From 2-02-FULL-55-14 sp964581115 (GTDB lineage: Bacteria > Bacteroidota > Ignavibacteria > UBA10030): DNA of 64,000 bases. This document shows positions 17,114 to 25,227 of this stretch, one piece after another; position 1 is the stretch's first letter, and each line of letters opens with the position of its first letter. The translations under genes were made by a program, and so were the position numbers. The DNA is taken from contig CAZOMY010000001.1 of assembly GCA_964581115.1 (NCBI GenBank), positions 310,001 to 374,000 on the forward strand, in the 5' to 3' direction. The notes below the pieces were generated by a model that did not search any database, was not told where the DNA came from, and was given only the letters and a program-made list of their open reading frames with translations.

Positions 17114-18327
17114 GAATTCAGTCGTTTTTTGCGGTTTTTCTCATTCCTGATATCTCCGAGCGGTTGATACCTCTCACGGATCTCGGACATGGAGTCTCCT
17201 CCGTACTTCTCAAGAAAGGAATTCCCCAAGACGGGAGCCACGACCGCTTCGGCAATGACGCCGGCGGCTGGGACTGCGCATGCATCGGAGCGCTCGTAAC
17301 GCCCCTTCGAAGATCGGCCTGTTGCAATGTTCACCGAGGGCAGGGGTACCGCAAGCGTCGCGATCGGCTTCATGGCTCCGCGAAGTACGATCGGTTCGCC
17401 ATTCGTAACGCCACCCTCCAATCCTCCAGCGCGATTCGTGGCACGACCGATCCGGCCGGCACGAACGACGAAGGCGTCATGCACTTCCGAGCCGAGTCGT
17501 CGGGCATTCTCGAAAGCGTCTCCGAACTCCACACCTTTCACCGCAGGAATGGCCATGATCGCCTGCGCCAGGGCGCCATCCAGCTTTCGGTCGGCTTGGA
17601 CATAACTACCGAGGCCGATCGGCAGGCCGGTCACGAGAACTTCGAAGATCCCTCCGAGCGTATCTCCCGCCTTGCGTGCGCGCCGAATGGCTGCGACGGC
17701 TTTGGCGGCAACGCCGGGGTCCAACATACGCACCTCCGAGCGGTCCGCCTCCTCCGTCACCTTGTACGCTCCGCATGAGGCGCGCGTGTACTTCGCGATC
17801 TTCCGATCGACGGCCGACCGATCGTCAAGACGCACGGGGCCGATGGCCGTGACATGACTGCCGACGAAGATGCCGACGTCCTCGAGAAACTTCCGCACGA
17901 CCGTTGCACATGCCACGCGGATGGCCGTTTCCCGCGCGCTCGCCCGCTCGATGACGTTTCGAAGATCAAGATGCCGGTACTTGACGCTGCCGACATAGTC
18001 GGCATGCCCAGGCCGGGGAATGAGCACCGGCTCGACGCCCGCTCCGTCACCCTCCACTGCCAAGACACGGAGCCAATGCTCGTGATCGATGTTCCGGATC
18101 TGCAGAACCACGGGAGCTCCGGTCGTGCGGCCGAACCGGACGCCTCCGGCGATTTCAACGCCGTCGGATTCGATGCGCATCCGACCGCCGCGTCCGTATC
18201 CCTGCTGACGACGCCTGAGCTGGTGGTCGATGTAACCCTTGGCGATCTCGAGGCCGGCCGGCAGACCATCGATGATCCCGGTCAGGACTCGACCGTGCGA
18301 TTCACCACCGGTGAGAATGCGGATCAT
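17110..18327 (-). CDS. aroC: Chorismate synthase
   Basis: Last step of the shikimate pathway, 5-enolpyruvylshikimate-3-phosphate to chorismate, using reduced FMN. 405 aa, slightly longer than the usual 350-390. Signatures seen: TGGESHG at the N-terminus, RRRQQGYGRGGRM, the RHLDLRNVIERASARETA block, and GGLEGGVTNGEPI. ATG 18327 has AAGGAG eight bases upstream. It stands alone between the htrA terminator with its own promoter and the next promoter at its 3' end, so it is probably monocistronic or reads into the HNH gene. Confidence 0.97.
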   Translation of the reverse strand: MIRILTGGESHGRVLTGIIDGLPAGLEIAKGYIDHQLRRRQQGYGRGGRMRIESDGVEIAGGVRFGRTTGAPVVLQIRNIDHEHWLRVLAVEGDGAGVEPVLIPRPGHADYVGSVKYRHLDLRNVIERASARETAIRVACATVVRKFLEDVGIFVGSHVTAIGPVRLDDRSAVDRKIAKYTRASCGAYKVTEEADRSEVRMLDPGVAAKAVAAIRRARKAGDTLGGIFEVLVTGLPIGLGSYVQADRKLDGALAQAIMAIPAVKGVEFGDAFENARRLGSEVHDAFVVRAGRIGRATNRAGGLEGGVTNGEPIVLRGAMKPIATLAVPLPSVNIATGRSSKGRYERSDACAVPAAGVIAEAVVAPVLGNSFLEKYGGDSMSEIRERYQPLGDIRNEKNRKKRLNS

Positions 18328-18389
18328 GTTCAGCGCTCCTTGCTCATTTCCTTCAGAGACCGTTCGTCGCTACCCGGCCCATCGGGAAC

Positions 18390-18418
18390 AACATACCGCG
18401 ATTTCGATGCACTGGCAA
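18390..18418 (-). promoter_or_regulatory. Promoter for aroC
   Basis: Minus-strand TTGCCA (18418-18413), exactly 17 bases, TATGTT (18395-18390). It lies just downstream of the htrA terminator and about 60 bases before the aroC ATG, the expected place for a new promoter. Confidence 0.55.
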
Positions 18419-18429
18419 TCGCCGACATG

Positions 18430-18465
18430 AAAAAAGGCGCTCCGGAACCGAACCGGAGCGCCTTT
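18430..18465 (-). terminator. Rho-independent terminator of htrA
   Basis: A perfect 13-bp inverted repeat (18433-18445 with 18453-18465, GC-rich core) with a 7-base loop. It is followed on the minus strand by a run of six T. It sits 27 bases after the htrA stop. Confidence 0.88.
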
Positions 18466-18491
18466 GAGCATCGCCTTGGCCGCCTAAGCCG

Positions 18492-20030
18492 CTATCGAGG
18501 CTTCTCGACCGCGACAAAGCGGACGCGTTTATCCGTACCCTTGACACGCAGCATGACCGCATCACCAGCTTTCAGCCGGTCGACCGCCTCCTTGAATTCC
18601 GAAGGATCCTGGACGGCTCGGTCGCCGACCGATAGAATGACGTCTCCTTTTGCGAGTCCGCGTGCATTTGCGGGACCGAAGGGATCGACCTCGTCGACAA
18701 GAACGCCCCGCTCCACGTCGTAGGTCTTGCGGCTGCGATCATCCAGTCCGCGCACCTTCATGCCCAACGAGGAGATCTCCTCAACGGACGGCTTCGACTC
18801 GGCCGGTGCCGGCCGTCGCTCGGACGGCGCATCGCTTGCCGCCACGGTCGTCTCCTCGTCATCGCGCGGTTTGAGCGTCACCTTCTTTTCAAGCACCTTT
18901 TTGTTTCTGAAGAGCTTGAGCGTGACGGTCTCGCCCGGGTAACGACTCGCCACAACGCTCTGCAGGGCATTGGCCGTATTCACCTCGACGCCGTCCACCG
19001 AAAGGATGATGTCGCCCAGCTGGAGTCCCGCCTCCTCACCCGCACTGTTCTTGTTGATGCCTTGGACGATGACCCCGCGGGCCTTCTCCAGTCCCGCCGC
19101 TTTGGCCGTCACGGCATCGACGTTCTGGATCTGCACACCGATGAAACCGCGTCGCACCTTGCCGTACTTGATCAGATCAGTAGCGACCTTCTTTGCCAGA
19201 TTGATGGGGATGGCAAAGCTATAGCCCTGATAGCGGGCGTTCGTCGTGGCGATGGCCGTGTTGATGCCGATGACGCTGCCATTCACGTCGACCAAGGCAC
19301 CGCCGCTGTTGCCCGGGTTGACGGCCGCGTCGGTCTGGATGAAGTTCTCGATCCCATATCCGGTGTTTTGATCGTCGATGATCCGGATCTGGCGGCCGAG
19401 GGCGCTCACGATGCCCTGCGTCATGGTCGAAGACAGGCCGAGCGGATTGCCGAACGCGAAGACGACGTGTCCGACCTCAACTTCGTCAGAATTGCCGAGC
19501 GCCGCGACGGGCAGATCGCTGGCCTGGACCTTGATCACGGCGAGGTCCGTGTACTGGTCTGTTCCCACCAACCGCGCCTGGAACTCCCTTGTGTCGGGCA
19601 AACGGACGGTGATGCCGTTCGCAGCCGCGTTCTCGATGACGTGATTGTTCGTCAGGATGTATCCGTCCGGCGTCAGAATAACGCCTGAGCCGGCGCCAAG
19701 CTCGGGTCCGCGACGAGGCATTCGGAACTCCGGTCCGAAGAAGCGGTGGAAGAACTGCCCGCCGCCATCTTCATCCGACTTCGCTTCCGGGTCCGTTTTG
19801 ACCGTGATGTAGACGACGGTCGGATTCACATTCCGTGCGATCTCCTGGTAGGCATCGTTGAGTGCCTTCAGTGCCGCGCTAGCCTTCGGCGGTGCCTTCT
19901 GGCTGCCGATCGTGACGTCTTGTACGGCGAACGTCACGCCAACGCCCTTGATGCCTGATACGAGGATCACTCCAAAAACGATCCCGAGCGACACGAGAAT
20001 GACCGCCAGGATCACCGAACGGGTCGACAT
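18492..20030 (-). CDS. Periplasmic serine protease, HtrA/DegP family
   Basis: Do-type protease and chaperone for misfolded envelope proteins, 512 aa. An N-terminal membrane anchor (residues 5-30) makes it periplasm-facing. Trypsin-like triad: H130 (TNNHVIE), D162 (QYTDLAVIK), S242 (NPGNSGGAL). Two PDZ domains follow, about 290-385 (GFIGVQIQNV) and 430-512 (GVLVDEVDPFGPANARGLAKGD), separated by a charged linker. ATG 20030 is preceded by GGAGG with 5-base spacing. It is followed by a strong terminator, and it lies 35 bp downstream of recO. Confidence 0.95.
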   Translation of the reverse strand: MSTRSVILAVILVSLGIVFGVILVSGIKGVGVTFAVQDVTIGSQKAPPKASAALKALNDAYQEIARNVNPTVVYITVKTDPEAKSDEDGGGQFFHRFFGPEFRMPRRGPELGAGSGVILTPDGYILTNNHVIENAAANGITVRLPDTREFQARLVGTDQYTDLAVIKVQASDLPVAALGNSDEVEVGHVVFAFGNPLGLSSTMTQGIVSALGRQIRIIDDQNTGYGIENFIQTDAAVNPGNSGGALVDVNGSVIGINTAIATTNARYQGYSFAIPINLAKKVATDLIKYGKVRRGFIGVQIQNVDAVTAKAAGLEKARGVIVQGINKNSAGEEAGLQLGDIILSVDGVEVNTANALQSVVASRYPGETVTLKLFRNKKVLEKKVTLKPRDDEETTVAASDAPSERRPAPAESKPSVEEISSLGMKVRGLDDRSRKTYDVERGVLVDEVDPFGPANARGLAKGDVILSVGDRAVQDPSEFKEAVDRLKAGDAVMLRVKGTDKRVRFVAVEKPR

Positions 20031-20065
20031 AGCTTCCTCCATGACTGTACTTTTTGTGGCCCGCA

Positions 20066-20890
20066 TTATTCAGAATGTGCCACCTGTGAATCGATCACTT
20101 CACGAACCAGTGAAGACGTACGCAACGGCGTCCGCTGTTCCAAGTGAAACCGCTCATACAAACGCAGGACGGTTTCCATTTCGTTCCGGGTGGCAGTGGG
20201 CGAGGGATCGCGGCCCGCCTCGGACAACGGACAGGATTGCAGTCGTTGCAGCACATCCAACGTTCCGCTCGAAATGAGCGTTTCAGACCAATCTTCACGG
20301 CCGCCGCTCCGCTGGAGAAGGGTGATCACGGCCTGTTCGCACTCACCGCACAGGGGACCGCCTTTCCTCACATGATATCGCAAACGGGTGGGCGCTGACG
20401 GAAGCACGTTCGTCCCGCAGCGGACGCATCGGGCGAACGACGGCGCGAATCCGAGTGCGCCGATGGACTTCCATCGAAAAGCGATCAGAACATCCGCGAG
20501 GCCCTCGTCTTGTCGGTCAGCAGCACGGAGTCCGTCGATCAGGAGCTCATAGAGGTCCTGGTGCGGCTCTCCCGGATGCGTCGAAACGTTGACCACTTCG
20601 ACCATCTGCAACATGGCCGCTGTGGCCGCGAGGGACGACGACAAGCGACGAAAACGCTCCACGAGGTCGGCCTGAGCCAGCGTCTGCACTTCGCGCGTCT
20701 CGCGCGCATGGTACACCGCTACGATATGCGCACCGGGGTCGAGGGCAGATCCGAACCTTGCCTTTGCCGACCGGGCTCCTTTGGCTACGACGGCGACCTT
20801 CCCATGGTCCCTTGTGAATAGGGTGACGATCTTGCTTGTGTCACCGTACCGGATTGCCCGAAGCACCACTGCCGGTGATTTGACGATCAT
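20066..20890 (-). CDS. recO: DNA repair protein RecO
   Basis: Recombination mediator of the RecFOR pathway; binds SSB and loads RecA. 274 aa with an N-terminal OB fold (VVLRAIRYGDTSKIVTLFTRDHGKVAVVAKGARS), a helical middle, and a four-Cys zinc motif (CVRCG and CGEC). ATG 20890 overlaps the mtnA stop as ATGA. Confidence 0.94.
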   Translation of the reverse strand: MIVKSPAVVLRAIRYGDTSKIVTLFTRDHGKVAVVAKGARSAKARFGSALDPGAHIVAVYHARETREVQTLAQADLVERFRRLSSSLAATAAMLQMVEVVNVSTHPGEPHQDLYELLIDGLRAADRQDEGLADVLIAFRWKSIGALGFAPSFARCVRCGTNVLPSAPTRLRYHVRKGGPLCGECEQAVITLLQRSGGREDWSETLISSGTLDVLQRLQSCPLSEAGRDPSPTATRNEMETVLRLYERFHLEQRTPLRTSSLVREVIDSQVAHSE

Positions 20891-21921
20891 CGTTGGGCTC
20901 CGGTTCCAGCCATGCTTTCGAGCTGCGATACGTCCGGCGGGCGAACCACGCCCCGGTCCGTTATGATCGCCGCAATGAGCGCCGCAGGGACGACATCAAA
21001 CGCCGGGTTATAGACCTCACTTCCCTCCGGCGCGACGCTGCGGCCACCGCATCCGCTCACCTCGGCAGCATGGCGCTCTTCAATGGGAATGGCTGAAGCG
21101 TCGGCGGCAGTGCGATCGATCGTCGTACTCGGGGCAGCGACGATGAATGGAATACCATGAGCCCCGGCAAGGACGGCGAGCCCATAGGAGCCAACCTTGT
21201 TGGCCACATCGCCATTCAGGGCGATGCGATCGGCACCGACGATCACCGACCGGACCATTCGTCGCTGCATCAGCACGCCCGCCGTCGAATCGGTGACCAG
21301 GGTATGCGGAACGCCCAGGCGCTTCAGCTCCCACGCGGTGAGTCGCGCTCCTTGGAGCAATGGCCTGGTCTCACCGACGTACACGCGGCTGATCCGTCCT
21401 TGTTCCCACGCCCGGAAGATGACCCCAAGGGCCGTTCCGATGCCTCCGGTCGCCAACATCCCCGTATTGCAGTGGGTCAGGACCGCTCCGCCTACCGGCA
21501 GCAGCGGCGCTCCCCGCTCTGCGATGCGCTCGCACGCCAGCCGCTCATCCTCGTGGATCGCGCGGGCCTCCCGTTCGAGATCCTCCACGTCGTTACGGGT
21601 CACGAGCGTGCCCGGTTGCACCGATCTGCGCATCCGGTCGATCGCCAAGGCCAGGTTGACGGCCGTCGGCCGCGCCGTGGCAATGGCTTCCCACTGCGTT
21701 TGCACCTGCTCCCACGGACGTCCGACGTTTCGCTGTGCGGCAAGCACCGCTGCGTAGGCGCCCGCGATACCGATGAGCGGCGCCCCGCGTATCGCCAGCT
21801 CTTGGATGGCACCAACGACGACCGACGGATCGTCGGTGTCGACCATGGCGGTCTCGTGCGGCAAACGCGTCTGGTCGAGAAAGCGGAGGTGCCGTTCATG
21901 CCATTCAAGCGGTTCGATCAT
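20887..21921 (-). CDS. mtnA: S-methyl-5-thioribose-1-phosphate isomerase
   Basis: Methionine salvage: isomerises methylthioribose-1-phosphate to methylthioribulose-1-phosphate. The protein has RGAPLIGIAGAYAA, THCNTGMLAT (catalytic Cys), TRPLLQGARLTAWEL and GADRIALNGDVANKVGSYGLAVLA (catalytic Asp). ATG 21921 gives 344 aa and a start (MIEPLEWHERHLRFLDQTRLP) aligned with family members; ATG 21960 would add 13 residues. No other salvage gene (mtnB, mtnC, mtnD, mtnP) is in the window. The neighbours are a PfkB kinase upstream and recO, coupled downstream. Confidence 0.93.
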   Translation of the reverse strand: MIEPLEWHERHLRFLDQTRLPHETAMVDTDDPSVVVGAIQELAIRGAPLIGIAGAYAAVLAAQRNVGRPWEQVQTQWEAIATARPTAVNLALAIDRMRRSVQPGTLVTRNDVEDLEREARAIHEDERLACERIAERGAPLLPVGGAVLTHCNTGMLATGGIGTALGVIFRAWEQGRISRVYVGETRPLLQGARLTAWELKRLGVPHTLVTDSTAGVLMQRRMVRSVIVGADRIALNGDVANKVGSYGLAVLAGAHGIPFIVAAPSTTIDRTAADASAIPIEERHAAEVSGCGGRSVAPEGSEVYNPAFDVVPAALIAAIITDRGVVRPPDVSQLESMAGTGAQR

Positions 21922-22014
21922 CGCTGGTCGCAGAGGTAGGCTGGAAGTTGAACCGGCCATTCTCCGCGCGAACAGAGAACGGCCGGCGTCGACAACGCTC
22001 AACGTCCGATCGGA

Positions 22015-22929
22015 TCATGCTTCATCGAACCGGGAGAGGTCCATGAACGCCCGGAACCGGTCCTGGATCTTGAGCGTCGATAGATCGCGCAGGCCGTCGA
22101 CGCTGAAGCGCTCAACGCAGAAGGATGCCAGCGTGCTGCCGAAGATAACAGCGCGCTTCAAATTGGCATCGGACAGGTCATCTGTCTTGGCCAACCATCC
22201 AATGAACCCCCCGGCGAATGAATCGCCCGCGCCCGTCGGGTCGTACAGATTCTCGAGGGGATAGGCCGGCGCGGAGAAGATCGTCTCTTCGGTGACAAGC
22301 AGGGCACCGTGCTCGCCTTTTTTGATGATGACGATGCGCGGACCCATGCTCCGGATGACGCGGGCCGCTTTGGTGAGGTTCGGTTCGCGCGTCAATAAAC
22401 GCGCCTCGGAATCATTTAGAATGAGGACGTCGATGACTTTGAGCGTTTCGCGCAACTCGTTCGGCGTCGACTCGATCCAGTAATTCATCGTGTCGCCGAC
22501 AACGAGCCGCGGCTTGCTGATCTGGTCGAGGACCTTGCGCTGGAGACCCGGATGGATGTTGCCAAGACACACATACGCGCTGCGCCGATAATTGTCGGGG
22601 ATCTTCGGGTCGAAGGCGGAGAAGACGTTCAACTCGGTCAGAAGCGTGTCGCGGTTGTTCAGATCATAGTGGTAGCGTCCGGCCCAGCGAAAGGTCCTGC
22701 CCTCTTTCACCACCTGCAATCCGTCGAGGTCGATCCCCCGCTCCTCGAGAAAGCGCATATGCTCCTGAGGAAAGTCTCCGCCGACAACACCGACACACCG
22801 GATGGGCTTGGTGAAGAAGGACGCCGCCGTCGAGATGTACACCGCCGAGCCGCCCAAGGCGTTCTCGACGCGACCGAACGGCGTCTCGACGGAATCCAAC
22901 GCGACAGAACCGACGACCAACAGACTCAC
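22015..22929 (-). CDS. PfkB-family sugar/nucleoside kinase
   Basis: Ribokinase-like kinase of 304 aa. The N-terminal glycine motif NALGGSAVYISTAASFF contacts substrate, and the C-terminal signature DPTGAGDSFAGGFIGWLAK contains the catalytic Asp and anion hole. The substrate is not evident; the enzyme does not show obvious features of fructose-1-phosphate or adenosine kinases. GTG 22929 start. It lies directly upstream of mtnA (about 90 bp), which makes a nucleoside or thioribose-related substrate conceivable. 19 bp downstream of the NUDIX gene. Confidence 0.85.
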   Translation of the reverse strand: MSLLVVGSVALDSVETPFGRVENALGGSAVYISTAASFFTKPIRCVGVVGGDFPQEHMRFLEERGIDLDGLQVVKEGRTFRWAGRYHYDLNNRDTLLTELNVFSAFDPKIPDNYRRSAYVCLGNIHPGLQRKVLDQISKPRLVVGDTMNYWIESTPNELRETLKVIDVLILNDSEARLLTREPNLTKAARVIRSMGPRIVIIKKGEHGALLVTEETIFSAPAYPLENLYDPTGAGDSFAGGFIGWLAKTDDLSDANLKRAVIFGSTLASFCVERFSVDGLRDLSTLKIQDRFRAFMDLSRFDEA

Positions 22930-22948
22930 GGGCGATCCTTTCGAATAT

Positions 22949-23419
22949 TCAAGCTTCGGGCATCCGAGTGCGCTCGGCCAGGTCTGGCTGTGCCAGCAGG
23001 TCTTCTTCGAGATAGTCGATCAGTCTGCGATCGCCGGGCCACGCCACACAATGCCGGGCTTCGTCGGGGACGAGCCAGCGCGCGTCCTGATGCTCCGAGG
23101 ACAGCACGACGTCGGCGGACGGTTCGACCTCGGCGGCGAATTGCGGCGTCAGATGCACGGTGTCGGTCCGAGCGCCATAGAAACCGTTGATGCCCGGAAC
23201 GACCCACAACGCTCTGATCGGCAGTCCGGTCTCTTCGCGCACCTCGCGCCATGCCGCCGCGACCGCCGACTCGCCATCGCGGATCGTGCCAGTAACGAAC
23301 TGCCAGAGGCCGGGATACAATTGTTCGTGGGCGGACCGCTGCACCAGGAGGATCTCGAGACGCGCCCCGCGATGACGGAACACGAGCACTTCGACGAACG
23401 AGGACGCGATCGATGGCAT
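22949..23419 (-). CDS. NUDIX hydrolase
   Basis: 156-aa pyrophosphohydrolase with a perfect NUDIX box at residues 44-66 (G-x5-E-x7-REVREETGL). It acts on nucleoside diphosphate-linked substrates; possibly dihydroneopterin triphosphate or nucleotide-sugar type, but this cannot be told from sequence. Cytoplasmic. ATG 23419. Several overlapping open frames exist on both strands, but only this one has a conserved domain. Confidence 0.9.
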   Translation of the reverse strand: MPSIASSFVEVLVFRHRGARLEILLVQRSAHEQLYPGLWQFVTGTIRDGESAVAAAWREVREETGLPIRALWVVPGINGFYGARTDTVHLTPQFAAEVEPSADVVLSSEHQDARWLVPDEARHCVAWPGDRRLIDYLEEDLLAQPDLAERTRMPEA

Positions 23420-23463
23420 GGAAGATAGCCGAAATTGAGGCCGATTCCAATGAAGCGCGAGAT

Positions 23464-24411
23464 CTACCGATCACCGACCGCAGGGATCCCGAAGGCGGGC
23501 GTGGCCCGACGGACAGCATTGCGGACGGCCTCGGGGATCAGTCGTGCACCACACTCCGCGATGACGTCGAGGTCGGCCGTTTCGTGGCCGCACGACAGGG
23601 CGTAGGAAACGTCTCCGTCGTACGACGTATGCACCGGGGCGATCACACGTGCAAAACCGTCGTGCATGCGTTGCGCCACACGCAGGCATTCCACTTTGCT
23701 GAGCCCGGCGTTGGTCATAAGGACGGCCAGTGTTGTGTTGGTACGGTCAAGGACGCGGCCACGCGCAAACGGCCGTAACGGGGACCGTGCGGCGGACCAG
23801 GATCCGTCCGGTTCTCGAGCTCCAGCCACGATCGTGCCTTGGTCATCGAGCACGTCGCCGACGGCATTCACGGCCACGACGACCTGCACAACGAGCGCAC
23901 CCTCGCGCCATTCAGCCGCTCCGAATCCGCCCCGCATGCGGCCTTCGAGCCCGTTCCATTTGCCGACCGTGGCACCGGTGCCGACACCGATCGATCCTTG
24001 CACATCGACCACTGAGCGCGCCGCCTCGCACGCCAGACGCCCCTCTGCCGGCCCCGGCCGAATCTCCCGCGAACCGACGTTCAGGTCGAAGATCACGGCC
24101 GCCGGAACGATCGGCACGACTCCCCACGGCGTGCGGTAGCCCGTTTCGCGCTCCTCCAGCCATCGCATGACTCCATCCGCTGCGGCCAGTCCAAATGCAC
24201 TTCCTCCGGTCAGGACAATGGCGTGCACCTGCTCCATCTTCTTGTCGACCGCCAGCAAGGACATCTCGCGCGAGCCGGGCGAGCTGCCGCGAACTTCGGC
24301 GCTGGCTATTGTCTGCGGTGGACAGAGTACGACGGTGCATCCGGTACCGTTCAAAGGGTCGGACCAATGGCCCACCCGGAATCCATCGAGAAGCTGGATC
24401 GTTTCAGGCAT
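23464..24411 (-). CDS. P1 family peptidase (DmpA/S58-like)
   Basis: Ntn-hydrolase-like aminopeptidase family whose members self-cleave to activate. 315 aa from ATG 24411 (MPETIQLLDGFRVGHWSD), overlapping the methyltransferase stop by 8 bp. Family blocks: GCTVVLCP, GGSAFGLAAADGVMRWLEE, GSIGVGTGATVGKW and the segment NTTLAVLMTNAGLSKVEC, which in this family contains the likely autocleavage/nucleophile region. No signal peptide, so cytoplasmic. Natural substrates of the family are poorly known (N-terminal D- or beta-amino acid peptides in some members). Confidence 0.88.
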   Translation of the reverse strand: MPETIQLLDGFRVGHWSDPLNGTGCTVVLCPPQTIASAEVRGSSPGSREMSLLAVDKKMEQVHAIVLTGGSAFGLAAADGVMRWLEERETGYRTPWGVVPIVPAAVIFDLNVGSREIRPGPAEGRLACEAARSVVDVQGSIGVGTGATVGKWNGLEGRMRGGFGAAEWREGALVVQVVVAVNAVGDVLDDQGTIVAGAREPDGSWSAARSPLRPFARGRVLDRTNTTLAVLMTNAGLSKVECLRVAQRMHDGFARVIAPVHTSYDGDVSYALSCGHETADLDVIAECGARLIPEAVRNAVRRATPAFGIPAVGDR

Positions 24412-25207
24412 GACGTTGGTCGGAAAGCGAGGACAATAGGATCGCACCCGCCGCGGCAACGTTCAGGGATTCAGCACGTCCGCCGCGGGGGATGGACACC
24501 CGATGTGAGGCCAGTGCCCGGACCGCAGGACTCACGCCATGCGCTTCGCTGCCCACGATGACTGCCGCGCGGTTGCGCGGAGCCCAGCGGTGCCATGTTC
24601 CACCCTCCACCTCGGCGGATGCCAGCGCCACACCCTGGTCCGCCAGCCACCGGCAAGCCGTCGGAAGATCGTCGACCTCGACCGTCACAAGATGAAAGAG
24701 GGATCCCATCGTCGCGCGAACGACCTTCGGATTGCTGATAGAGGCACAACCGGGACCCAGCACAACGCAGGTCAGTCCGAACCAATCGGCCGTGCGGATG
24801 AGCGTACCGACATTGCCGGGGTCGGCGACCGCGTCGAGCACCAGCACATCCCCCCGGCTCGGGACGTCCTGCATCGTCGCACGCCGAAGGCGCGCAACGG
24901 CGAGGATCCCTTGATCCTCGTTGACGTCGCTGAGCGCACGAAGATCGGATGCCCGGCCAGCGCGGACCACGACGGAACGTTCGGTACACCGCCGGAGCAG
25001 GGAAGGTCCTTGAGGCGGGAGTCGTTCAAGGTCGATGACGACGCGGTCGACGGTCCAAGTTGACGATAACAGCTCTTCTACCGACCTCCACCCTTCGACG
25101 AGCAGGGTTCCCGACGTCTCACGGCCCTTCTTGGTCGTGAGCGAACGAAGGTGCTTTGTTTCTGACTTCGAAAGCGGACGGAGGTCCGCGGGCCGGCGAT
25201 TGCTCAT
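24404..25207 (-). CDS. TrmH/SpoU family RNA 2'-O-methyltransferase
   Basis: SAM-dependent methyltransferase with the trefoil-knot fold, acting on rRNA or tRNA ribose. 267 aa from ATG 25207. An N-terminal substrate-binding segment (LVEGWRSVEELL) is followed by the three SpoU motifs: VLDAVADPGNVGTLIRTADWFG (motif 1), IVGSEAHGVS (motif 2) and IPRGGRAESLNVAAAGAILL (motif 3, Asn-rich SAM loop). Target nucleotide unknown. Followed by the P1 peptidase with an 8-bp overlap. Confidence 0.92.
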   Translation of the reverse strand: MSNRRPADLRPLSKSETKHLRSLTTKKGRETSGTLLVEGWRSVEELLSSTWTVDRVVIDLERLPPQGPSLLRRCTERSVVVRAGRASDLRALSDVNEDQGILAVARLRRATMQDVPSRGDVLVLDAVADPGNVGTLIRTADWFGLTCVVLGPGCASISNPKVVRATMGSLFHLVTVEVDDLPTACRWLADQGVALASAEVEGGTWHRWAPRNRAAVIVGSEAHGVSPAVRALASHRVSIPRGGRAESLNVAAAGAILLSSLSDQRHA

Positions 25208-25227
25208 GGCGTGCACGCTTCGGAGGA

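Noticed and set aside
18430..18465. Hairpin as a terminator of aroC
   Set aside because: It lies upstream of aroC on the minus strand and its T-tract follows the hairpin in the direction of htrA transcription, so it ends htrA.
22926..23519. Second minus-strand frame over the NUDIX gene
   Set aside because: Arg-rich without a domain, while the overlapping frame has a perfect NUDIX box.
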